Shown here: positions 27,301-39,300 of the stretch, one piece after another
How the letters are laid out: each line of letters opens with the position of its first letter
Numbering within the stretch: position 1 is the stretch's first letter
Source: Dyella_B humi
GTDB lineage: Bacteria > Pseudomonadota > Gammaproteobacteria > Xanthomonadales > Rhodanobacteraceae
Assembly: GCF_044904605.1 (NCBI RefSeq)
Contig: NZ_JADIKI010000021.1
Location: forward strand, 62,001-126,000
Direction of reading: 5' to 3'
Length of the DNA: 64,000 bases
Made by a program: the position numbers and the translations under genes
Notes under the pieces: model-generated
Database searches by the model: none
Seen by the model: only the letters and a program-made list of their open reading frames with translations
Told to the model about the DNA's origin: nothing

Positions 27301-30300
27301 ACCAGTGCTGCCGGTGCCGTCAATGGAACGGTCGCTCCTGAGTGGCTCAGTCGTGAAGGCCGCGGCCGGTCGGTGGGCAGCGTCAGCAGGCTTGGGGTGT
27401 CGGCCAGTTGCTGCCTCCAGTAACTCAGCTGCCGCTCCAGCACGTCGCCGCTTAACCATTGGCGTTGCCAGTGCGCAAAATCCGCATATTGAATCGGCAA
27501 TTCGGGCAAAGGCGACCGCCGGCCTTCCAGGAAGGCCCGATACAAGGCGACCACTTCCCGCACCACGACCCCCATCGACCAGCCATCCGAAACGATGTGA
27601 TGGATCGTCAACAGTAGGATGTGCTCCTGCTCGGCTAGCCGGATCAAGCCAAAGCGGATCAAAGGACCGATGGCCAGGTCGAAAGGTTTACCCGCTTCTT
27701 CCTGCATGAGCAGGCTTGTCCGGGTTTCCCGTTCCGCGGACGGCAAGTCGCTGAGATCGGTAATCGGCAACGCCAATGGTGATGCCGGCATAATGATTTG
27801 CACGGTCTCGTCGCCGTCCATGGCAAACGTCGTACGCAGGGCCTCATGACGGCGCACGATTTCGTTGAGCGTGCGTGCGAACGCGTCTGCATTGAGATCG
27901 CCGGTCAAGCGAACGGCCGCCGGGATGTTGTAGATCGCACGCTGCGGCTCGTATTGCTCGAGGAACCATAGGCGCTGCTGCGCGAACGATAGACGTAATG
28001 GTGCTTCGCGCAGCATGGGCTGTATCGCCGATGGCATCGCCTGCTCGTGCAACGTCGCCGAATCGAGCGAATCGATGCGCACGACGAGCAATTTCATGGT
28101 CGGCGCTTCGAAGATCGCTTGTACCGGCACCTCGATCCCGAATTCGGTGCGTATCTTGGATGCCAGCTGTGTCGCCAGTAAGGAATCTCCGCCAAGTTCA
28201 AAGAAATCGTCGTCGAGCTCCACCGATGGGCGCCCGAACAATTCCTGCCACATCGTGGCCATCGCATCCTTGCGGCTGATCGCATCCTTCCTCGCTTCCA
28301 TCGCTGGCAGTGCGGATGGAACCGAAACATCGCGCCGGCCGAATGACGACGACGAGCCCACAGCAACAAACGTATCGGGAAGATCCGGATAAGGCACATC
28401 GGTCCAGTAGCGTTCCCGCGCAAACGGATAGGTAGGCAGACTGATACGGCTGGGACGACCCAGGCCGGCGTCCCCATACAAAACGTTCCAATCGAAGCTG
28501 AGGCCCTTGACCCACAGTTCAAGCAACTTACCGAACTTGCCCTTCGCGACCCACGCCTGGACCATCACGGTCAGGTCTTCGTCGCCCGCAAGCATCGACA
28601 GCGCGCCACGCTTGGCATGGCCGTGATACACGCCCTCGACATCGTCCTTGCCGGAAACGAAGGCCGCCAACTTGAGCTGTAAATCGTCCAGCGAATCCAC
28701 CAGCAGGGCCAATCGCTCCTCCATCGCTTCACGGCCGACTTGCAGGGTGTAGGCCATATTCGCCAACGTCAGATCAGCGGCGACATGTTTCGAGGTGATC
28801 AACGCCAATAGCCGCTGCACTTGCTCTTGCAGCCTCTCCTTGTTGCGGGCCGAAAGCACGACCATGGCCTGGCCTAGGTTCGCTTGCGTGGAAATACCAT
28901 CCGCGTGCGGCGGCGGAATATATTCTTCGATCACCACATGGGCGTTGGCACCGCCGGCACCAAACGAGGAAACGCCAGCGATCCTCGGAATTTCGTGCTG
29001 TTGACCACCCATCTCCAACACCGGGCGCGGCCAATGCGCCAAGCTCTGCTGTAGGACAAAGGGCGTATCGGCGAATTTGATGTTCGGATTCGGCGTGCTC
29101 GCATGCAGCGTGGGCGCCAGCATCTGGTGCTTCATCTGCATCAACACCTTACTGATGCCCACGAAGCCGCTTGCGCTCTCGCTGTGGCCGACATTCGACT
29201 TGGCCGAACCGATGGCACAGAACTGCTTGTCTTGAGTCCAGTTTCGGAACGCCTTGGATAATCCAGCAATCTCGATGGGATCGCCCAGGTTGCTGCCTGT
29301 ACCCTGCGCTTCCACATAACTGACGCAGCGCGCATCGACACCTGCCCGTTGCAGCGCATCGCTCACCAACTGCGCCTGCATATTCGGATTGGGAACCATG
29401 TAGCTATGGGTCTTTCCACCCGAATTGACTGCGCTTCCCTTGATGACGCCATAGATATGGTCGCCATCGGCAACCGCGCGATGCAAGGGCTTGAGCACGA
29501 ATGCACCGACTGCCTCGCTGTCCACGAAGCCGTCGCCATCCGCCCCGAACGACCTGCATTGGTCACCGCTGGACAACATCATCAGCGACGACAGATCGAT
29601 CAGGTGGGCGGGTGCAGTGATCAGATTCACACCGCCTGCAATGGCCACCTCGCTGTCGCCGCTACGCAGGCTATTGACCGCCAGGTGCACGGCCGTCAGC
29701 GTGGACGAGCAGGCGGTATCCACCGCCATGCTGGGCCCTTGAAAATTGAATAGGTAGGAAACACGATTGGCGAACGACCAGAAACGCACACCGGTCGGAT
29801 AATGCTCGTTCAAGACGCCGACGAACGCGCCGATCTTTCTGCTCCGGCACAGGCTCTCCGGCGTGTAACCCGCGTCTTCAATACTTGCGTAGACCTCTTG
29901 CAGGAATAGCCGCTCCTGCGGACTCATCAATTGCGCTTCGCGTGGGTTGATATTGAAAAACAGGCGATCGAAACAATCCACGTCGTCCAGCAGACCTGCC
30001 CATTTGGTGTTGGTTTTTCCGGGTTGATTCTTTCGCTCGTCGTAGAATCGACTGTTGTCCCAGCGCTCCGGCGGCACTTCCGAAATACAGTTGCGACCCG
30101 CGGCAAGGTTGTCCCAGAACTCGTTGACATCGGCGGCGCCTGGGTAACGTCCAGAGAGGCCGATGATCGCCACGTCGAACTGTGAAGTGGCAGGCACGGT
30201 TACCGTTGTTGACGCCGGCCTGAAAGCCTCAGATTCGTCACCCCGCCGAACGCCGGGGCCCAGCGACTTTGTTGATCGATCAAGATGCTGGACCCTGGCG

Positions 30301-33300
30301 TTCGCCGGGGTAACGAAGGTCATGTCCTCTTCCGTATGAAAACGAGTTGATTCGTAGCCTTGATTTGAAAGCAAAGTCGCTGGGTCCCGGCGTTCGCCGG
30401 GACGACGAGGTTGAGATTCTTCCGCAAGCTCTTCGATCGCCGACGACGATGGTGCAGCAATCGCATCCAGGCCCGTCCAACGCATCAGCGTTTCTGCCTG
30501 AGTCTGCATGAAATACTCGACCAGGCTCTCAATGTCCTGATATTCGAACAGCAAGGTCGTGCTAATGCTGTCTGCGCCAAATACGTCGCCTAAGGCATTG
30601 GTCAATTCCATAACGAGGAACGAATCGATGCCGTATTCGTTAAAACCGATGTTCGCCTGGATGGCATCTGCTGAAAGATTGATGCTCTTGCCGATCAACT
30701 TTTTGAACTGACTGATGCTCCTTTCGCGCAACAGTTCGCTCGCCGGAAGGTCGGCCAGCGCAACCACCTTGTCGCTATCACGGCTGCCAGATGAGATAAC
30801 GCCGTTCAAATCGGTCATGTTTGACGTATTCCGGTCAATGCCCATGCCACGTGTCGAATCGGGATCGAAGACACGAAAACTGAATTGTTTGAAGCGAACG
30901 CAGACGAGGCCTGTCGAGTCGCACAAATCGATATCGAGTTTCTGGACCGCATCACTCGCATTGGATCCTGCGCTGTAGCGCACGATCGCCCACATCTGGC
31001 TGGAGCAAGGCGCCAACACTTCTAGTCCTTCGAGCGCAAAGGGCAATGCCAGCGCGATCTCCTGCGTTCCCGTAGCGGTCAGTTGAAGCCCCACCGGTGC
31101 CTGCAAGGCCGCATCGAGCAGACTCGGATGCAACGTATAGTGCTCGAGCGTCGATGCCACCGAAGCCGGCAACGTGATCTGTGCCAGCACTTGCCCGTTG
31201 CCGACGAACACGTCATTCAGACCACGGAAGCCTGCGCCATAATGCAAGCCCTTCTGATCGAAGACGGCGTAACACTGCGCAGCACTGAAATGCGCAATGT
31301 TGCATTGCTCACGCCATGCGGCAAGATCGTGCCGGGTACTAACAGCATCTGCCTTGGCCGTCGCTGTCAGTACGGTGCCCTGGCCGTACAGGGTCACCTC
31401 TTCCCCGTTATCGCTGTAGATGTCGTAGCGGATCGCTCCACCCTTTTGCGGACGAAGGGCTAGATGCAGGCTGAGTCCCGCTGCATCCATCACGACGGGA
31501 CGCGCCCACGTCACCTTGCTCAACGATAAACCGCTCTCCAGATGCGTCGCTTCGCGCGCGCCGGCAAGCGCCATCTCCAGTTGCGCCACACCCGGCAACA
31601 CGTGCATGCCCGCTACGCGGTGGTCGGCGAAGAAGAACTCATCGCCATGGAAGTGGCTGCTGAATCGTTGCACCGACAGGTCCGACGTATTTCGATGGAG
31701 CAAGGGATGCAGAATCTGCTGCGGTGCGCTTGACGGCGCAGCCAGACCATAGCGCTCGCGTGCAAAGGCATACGTCGGCAGGCTGACACGGTGCGGTTTG
31801 TGTTCACCGTATAGGCTGAGCCAGTCCACATGCTCGCCGGTGACCCAGCGCTCCACGATTCGATCCCACTGCCCTTGCGTTGCCCATTCGCGCAACGTCA
31901 CGACCATGTTGTCATCTTGCACAGTAGCGGCGCCTTTCTCACGGCGCGCCTGTCCACGATGCAGTGCGAAATGCCAGCCCCCTCCCCCCTCCGGGGAGAG
32001 GGTTGGGGTGAGGGGCCAAGGCTTGCCTGGAACTTCATCGCTGCCGATATGCCCTAGCTTTGTTGTGTCGTTGTTCTGCAGATTGCGCGAGGTTCGCCCC
32101 TCACCCCCGCCCTCTCCCCGGAGGGGAGAGGGAGAAAGTGTGAGGGCGTGCATCAGCTTCTCGCGTAGATCAGATAGCGAGTCAACCACTACACCCAATC
32201 GCTCCTCCATCCCTTCACGACCAACCTGCAGCGTGTACGCCAGGTCGACCAGCGCGATGTCCTGCGCTGCTGGCGAGCCCAGGAAATTCACCAGCTGTTG
32301 CACCTGCTCACGCAAGCGATCTTCATTGCGTGCCGATAACACCACTGCGGCTGGACCATCGATCGACGGCAGCTTCGCGACTGGGAGGTATTCCTCCAAC
32401 ACCACGTGCGTATTCACGCCGCCGAAGCCGAACGAGCTCACGCCGGCACAGCGCGGCAAAGCCTTCCCCTGCGGGTCGTGTACGGCCGTCCATTCGCGTG
32501 CCTCCTGCACCACGTAGAAAGGACTTCCGTTCAAATCGATGTACGGATTGAGATTCTCGCTGTGCAGACTTTTCACCAGCGTCTTGTGCTTCATCTGCAG
32601 CAAGACCTTCACTACGCCCGCGATGCCGGCCGCCAATTCGAGATGACCAATATTGGTCTTGACCGAACCGAGCCCGCAGTGCGCCGCCACCACGTCGCTC
32701 TCGCCCGTGGCCGCGTACAGTTCCTTGAAGGCTGCCTTCAGGCCATTGATCTCCACCGGATCACCCAGTGGCGTGCCGGTACCGTGCGTTTCGATATAGG
32801 TGACGGTGCGCGGATCGATGCCCGCCTGCTGGTGAGCTTTCCTGATGACTGCTGCCTGCGCCTTCGTATTGGGCGCGGTCAACGAATTGGCGCGACCGCC
32901 GTGGTTCTCGGCGCTGCCGCGAATCAGGCCATAAATATGGTCGCCATCGCGCTCGGCCTCCGACAGTTTTTTCAATACCAGCATCGCGACGCCTTCGCCG
33001 CGTACGTAACCGTTGGCCTCGCTGGAGAAGGTCTTGCAGCGCCCGTCTTCGCACAGCATGCCCGACTTGTTGAGGCTGATATGCGCCTCGGGCGTCACGA
33101 TAGTGTTCACCGCACCGACGATGGCGATCGACGAGTCACCATTTTGAATGGCCGCCACGCCACGCCGCAGCGCTACCAGTGAGCTGGAGCACGCCGTTTC
33201 CACCGGCTCGCTCGGGCCGTGGAAATCAAGCAGGTAGCTGATGCGGTTCGGGCCGACGGAAGGTACGCCGCCGGTCGACGAAAAGGCTTGGCCCCACAGA

Positions 33301-36300
33301 TTGGCGCGATGGAGCAGCGTGCCGTATCCGGGAGCACCGGTGCCGACATAGATGGCCGTATCGCTGCCCGACAGCGCCGCACCGGCATAGCCGGCATCTT
33401 CCAGCGCCTTCCAGATGTGGATCATCATCAGGCGCTGCTGTGGATCCATCATCTGCGCTTCTTTGGGCGAGATGTTGAAGAACATGGGGTCGAATTCATC
33501 GACACCATCGATGAAGCCGCCCCACTTGATGTTGGTCCTGTTTTCTTCCCGCGCCGGGTCGCCGTACAAGGCCCGCCAATCCCAGCGCTCAGGCGGAATC
33601 TCGCTAATGCAATCCTTGCCCTCGCGCAGGTTGCGCCAGAACGCATCGAGGTCCTGCGCATGCGGGAACTGGCCGCTCATACCGATGATCGCGATCGGTT
33701 CAGATGATGGTCTTGATGTCACGGCTTCCGCAGCGAGCTTGCGAGAAAGCCTCACACTCGTCGCGCCGGCGAACGCCGGAGTCCAACGTCTTGATTGGCC
33801 AACAAAGTCGCTAGGCCCCGGCGTTCGCCGGGGTGACGACGGTAAGGAATGTTTTTTTACATCCTCTGCGACTGGAGTGGGCAAGGCATTGTTTGTCGCA
33901 GCGAACTGCGGGGCTATCGCCTCGTTATGTTCCCGCACCAGATAATCGGCCAGACCATGGATCGTCGGGTATTCGAAGAAGATCATCGGCTTCAGCTCAA
34001 GCTGATAGCGCTGGTTCATGGCATTGCAGAATTCGGTCAACGTGACGGAATCGAAACCGTATTCGCTCAAAACGGTTTCGCCGTCGATGTCTTCCGCATG
34101 GACCTTGATCAGCGACGACGCGAGCTCAACCAGTGTCTGCCTCACTTGCTCCGCCAAGTTCGGTATTACCTCGCAGTCATTCCGGCGAAGGCCGGAATCC
34201 ATTTCGAATACTTCGTGCGAAGCACTCTGAACCAGCGTCGTGTGCTGCGCACCACGTATTTCCACTGGACCCCGGCCTTCGTCGGGGTGACGATGAGGCA
34301 GTATTGAAGGGTTCGAGGGATGACCGAGCAACACCTGTCGAATACGCGCTGTCTCACCCTCAACAACCAGCACTTGGTTCAACCCACTTGCCAGCGCCTG
34401 CCGCAACGCCAGCACACCACTGTCACTGGCCAGCGGATGCATACCCCACTGCTTGCTCAGCATCGTGCGTGTCGCCGCATCCACGTGCATGCCGCCTTCA
34501 TCCCACAGCGGCCAGTTGATCGACAACGTATGCCCATGACGCTGCCCGCGCGCCGCCTGTTCGGCGCGATGATGCGCAAAGGCATCCATGAAGGCATTAG
34601 CTGCCGCATAGTCGGCCTGACCTACGTTGCCCACCGCACCGGCCATGGACGAGAAGCAGACGAAGCAGTCGAGCGCCATGTCGCGGCTCGCCTGATCGAG
34701 GTTCAACGTACCGGCCACTTTGGCGGCCAGCACCTCATGCAACTGCTGGCGGGTCTTCCTCACGATGAAGCTGTCGCGCAGTACACCGGCGCTATGGATG
34801 ATGCCGTCCAGGCTTTCAAACTCTTCCGGAATGCTGTGCACCAACTGCGTCAACGCCACGGCATCGGTGACGTCCACCGCGTGATAGCGCACTACGGCGC
34901 CAAGTGTTTCGAGTTGGCGGATGTTCGCCTGAATGTCGTCGTTTAACGGCGAGCGTCCGGTCAGGATCAACACCGGGTTCTTAGCTTGTTGCGCAATTTC
35001 GCGTGCGAAGATCAAACCCAATCCGCCCGCACCGCCCGTGATCAGATACACGCCCTGCGCCTTCCACGGCGACGGAACATCGAACGGTGCTTGCTGCTCG
35101 GCCCAACTGCAGACTTGGCGTTCGCCATGGATGTAACGCACGAGTTGCGCGTCAGCGCCACGGTTTTCCAGCAAGGCCCGCACGACGTCCTGGCCGGCTT
35201 CGGTGCAAATCACTTGGCCGACCAGGCGCGGATTTTCCAGTTGTGCCGTGCGCAGCATGCCGCTCAAGCCGGCCATGGTCTGCTCGATACCCTGGCTCGG
35301 CATCACAATCTGGATCAGGTGTTTGCCGCGCTGGCTGTTCAGCGACTGCAGCTGCTCTAGCAAGGCGGCGGCAGCCGATTCATAGCCCTTAGCCACGTCC
35401 AGGTCAGCGGACGGAGCGGTACAGACTGCACCTGGCAGTTGTACTTGTACACGTTCAACAGTTGCCGTATCGAGACCAAACAGCATCACACGATGCTGTG
35501 CGAACATCTGTTCCTCGGCACGATCCGTGGCAGCAGGCCGCGCGGTCCATGTCGGATGCAGCAACAGGGTCTGGATCGGAGCGTCGGGCACGGTCACCTG
35601 CGGTGTCGGCCCTGTTGTCGGTAGCGGAGTCAGATCGTGCAGCAGGGATGCTTCAGGTGCTTCCTCAGCATCTGTCGAAGCCACACCATGACTGTGCATC
35701 AAGGCTTCGCCATCGTCGCTTTCGCTATAGATCTCGAAGCCGATCCGTCCGGCTTCATCGGGATAAAGCGCGATATGCAACGCCAGGCCGCCATCCCCCA
35801 CGACGACCGGTTGTTCCCACATCATGTCGTTCAAGGCGATACGACCCGTTTCGCCGATCACTTCGGCGACCGCGCTGCGCGCCATTTCCAATTGCGCTAC
35901 ATCCGGTAATACGCGATCGCGCAAGAATGATTCGTCGCCGCTCAAACGCGTGCTGAAATGCCCCTCCTCCGAGGTGTTCCGCTGCCATAGCGGATGCAGG
36001 GCTGCGCCGGCGTCGGAGGCAACCGCCGTCGTGGCCGTCTTTATCCAATAGCGCTCGCGTGCGAACGGATAGGTGGGAAGGCTGATGCGTCGCGGCCGAA
36101 CGGCGCCATACAAGCGCTGCCAGTCGAATGGCAACCCCTTCACCCACAAATCTAGCAACTTGCCGTACTTACCCTTGGCGATCCACGCCTCGACGGTAGC
36201 GGCCATGTCATCGTCGCCAGCCAGTGCGGCTAGTGCTTCCTTGTTACGCTTGACCTGTCCGCGATACAGCTCTTCGATCGCCGTCTCACCCGCCGCATAC

Positions 36301-39300
36301 GCTCCCAGCTTTTCGCGCAGTTCGTCCAGCGACGTCACCAGCACCGCCAAGCGTTCCTCCATCGCTTCGCGCCCAACCTGCAGCGTATAGGCCAGATCGG
36401 CTAGCGTGATATCCGTGTCTGGCGCAATCGCCGACAGCAAGCGTTGCACCTGCTCGCGCAGCCGATCTTCGTTGCGTGCCGACAGCATGATCAACGCAGG
36501 GCCGTTCATGACGTACTGCGCAACCGGCGCGGCGTACTCCTCGATTACCACATGCGCGTTCGCGCCACCCGCACCGAAGGAAGAGATGCCAGCAAGCCGC
36601 GGGTACTCGCGCTTGACGCCATTCACCTCCAGCACCGGACGCGACCATGGCGACAATTCCTGCTGCACCACGAACGGCGTCTGAGAGAAATCGATATTCG
36701 GATTGAGTACGCGCGAATGCAGGCTCGGCACCAATTGCGTGTGTTTGAGTTGCAACAGCACCTTGGTGACACCGGCAATGCCGGCGGCGCTTTCACAATG
36801 GCCGATATTCGATTTGGCCGAACCGATCGCGCAGTACTGGCGGTCGCTCGTCCACTGCGCAAAGGCCTTACTCAGGCCGGCAATCTCGATCGGATCGCCC
36901 AGGCTGGTGCCGGTGCCGTGCGCCTCCACATAACTCACTGCACGTGCGTCGATACGGGCTTCGCGCAGGGCACGCTCGATCACTGCAGCCTGCGCATTCG
37001 GATTCGGCACGGTGTAGCCATTGGTCCTTCCGCCGTGGTTGATCGACGTCGCCTTGATCACGCCATAGATGTGGTCGCCATCGGCCTGCGCCTGCGCGAG
37101 TGGCTTGAGCAACACCGCGCCCACACCTTCACCAGGTACATAGCCTTCACCGCCTTCGCCGAAGCTCTCACAGCGCCCCTTGCCGGAGATGAACTTGCCT
37201 TGCGCCAGCAACAGGTACTTATTTGGATGCACTGACACATTCACGCCGCCGGCGACGGCCACCGAACACTGACCACGCTGCAACGCCTGACAAGCAAGAT
37301 GGATCGCGGTCAGCGAAGACGAACACATCGTATCCAGCGCCAGACTCGGGCCGCTGAAATTGCAGAAATACGAGATACGATTGGCGATCGAAGCCGGACT
37401 TCCTGGCACCGCCAAGGCACGACCACGCTCCTGTTCCTGCGCGCCGTACAGCTGATATTCCTCGTACATCACTCCGACGAACACGCCAACATCGCCATTG
37501 GCGGCAACGTTGTCGCGCGTGTAGCCGGCGTCTTCTAGCGTAGCGTGCACGCATTCCAGGAACAGCCGTTCCTGCGGATCCATCAGTTCCGCTTCGCGCG
37601 GCGAAATATTGAAGAACAGCGGATCGAAAAGATCCACGCCATCGATAAAACCGCCCCATTTGCTATAGGTCTTGCCGGCCTTGTTGCGGTCTTCGTCGAA
37701 GTAGCGCGCATGATCCCAGCGCTCCAGCGGAATTTCGGTAATGCCGTCCTTACCTTGGCTGAGATTGGTCCAGAACTGCTGTAGATCGCTCGCCTGCGGA
37801 TAACGCCCGGCCAAGCCAACGATTGCGATCTCGTCCACGGACGGTTGTGTGCTGCGCGAGATAAAACGGGAGCGCAGCGGACTTATCGTCGGCATCGCCG
37901 AACGGGTCGTAGCCTTCGCCACTTTCGCCGGTGTTGCAACCGCCATCTTTTCACCGAGCAAGGCGATCAACGCGGAGCGGTGCTGCCGCAGGAAATAATC
38001 GGTAAGCGATACGATCGTCTGATGTTCGAAGAACAAGGTCTTCGGCAACGGACCGAACACTTTTTCAAGTTGGGCGGTAAGGTCCAGCACCATCACCGAG
38101 TCGATGCCGTAAACCTCTAGCCTCGCGTTTGCATCAATGCTTTGCGGCAGCAGCTTGAGGGTGGTCGACAGCAGGCGCAGCAGATAACGCAGCGCCCGCT
38201 CATGCAGATCATCTGTCGCTGGTTCCGCAACAGCCAGTGTGGATATCGCCACTTCCGGCTTTGCAACGACATGACCAAACAAACTGGCCCTCAACTGCTC
38301 GCGATCACCCTCGGCGACCAGCACCTGCGGGGCACCGCATGCCAGCGCCTGCGCTAGTGCCGCGCAACCGCTAGCCGTGCGCAGCGGCGTCATGCCCAAT
38401 GCTTGCGACAAGTAGCGACGCGTGGCGTCATCCACCTGCATGCCGCCCTCCTCCCACAGCGGCCAGTTGATCGACAAAGTGCGTCCATGCCGCGCGCCTT
38501 GCTCAACGAGGTCGCGGCGATGGTGTGCGAACGCATCCATGAACGCGTTCGCTGCTGCGTAGTCCGCCTGGCCCACATTGCCAACCGCACCAGCGACCGA
38601 CGAAAAGACGACAAAACAATCCAGCGCGAGGTCGCGACTAGCTTCGTCCAGATACAACGTGCCATCGACCTTGGCGCGAAGCACCGCAGCCAACTCGTCC
38701 GGTGTCTTCTTGATGATAAAGCTGTCGCGCAGCACGCCTGCGCTGTGCAGAATGCCGTGCAACGCACCGAATTCGGCTATTGCATCGCGCAGGGTTGCAT
38801 TCACTGCCTCGCGATCTCCCACGTCCAGCACGCGATAGCGCACCGTCGCACCCAGTGCTTCGAGTTCGACAAACTTCGCGTGCATAGCCTCGGTCGGTAA
38901 CGAACGACCGGTGAGAATCAACGTTACGCCTTGTGCCTGACTGGCAATATCCCGCGCGAAGATCAGGCCAAGACCGCCAGCGCCGCCGGTGATCAGGTAC
39001 ACGCCACGGTCTTTCCATGGCGTCGGGATGTCGCCCAATCCGGGCAATTCTTCCCAACCGGCGACTTGGCGTTCACCTTCAACATAGCGAATTCGCGACA
39101 CCGACTCGTACTGGTTATCCAGCAAGACTTGCGCCACATCCTGGTTCGGCTCTACACCGATCACCTGTCCGGTGATGTATGGGTATTCCAACTGCGCGGT
39201 GCGCAGCATGCCATCAAGGCCAGCAAAAACATGGCCCACCCCGCTGTTCGGCACGACCACTTGCACCACGTGCCGACCCGTTTCGCGCCCCGGTGCCTGC

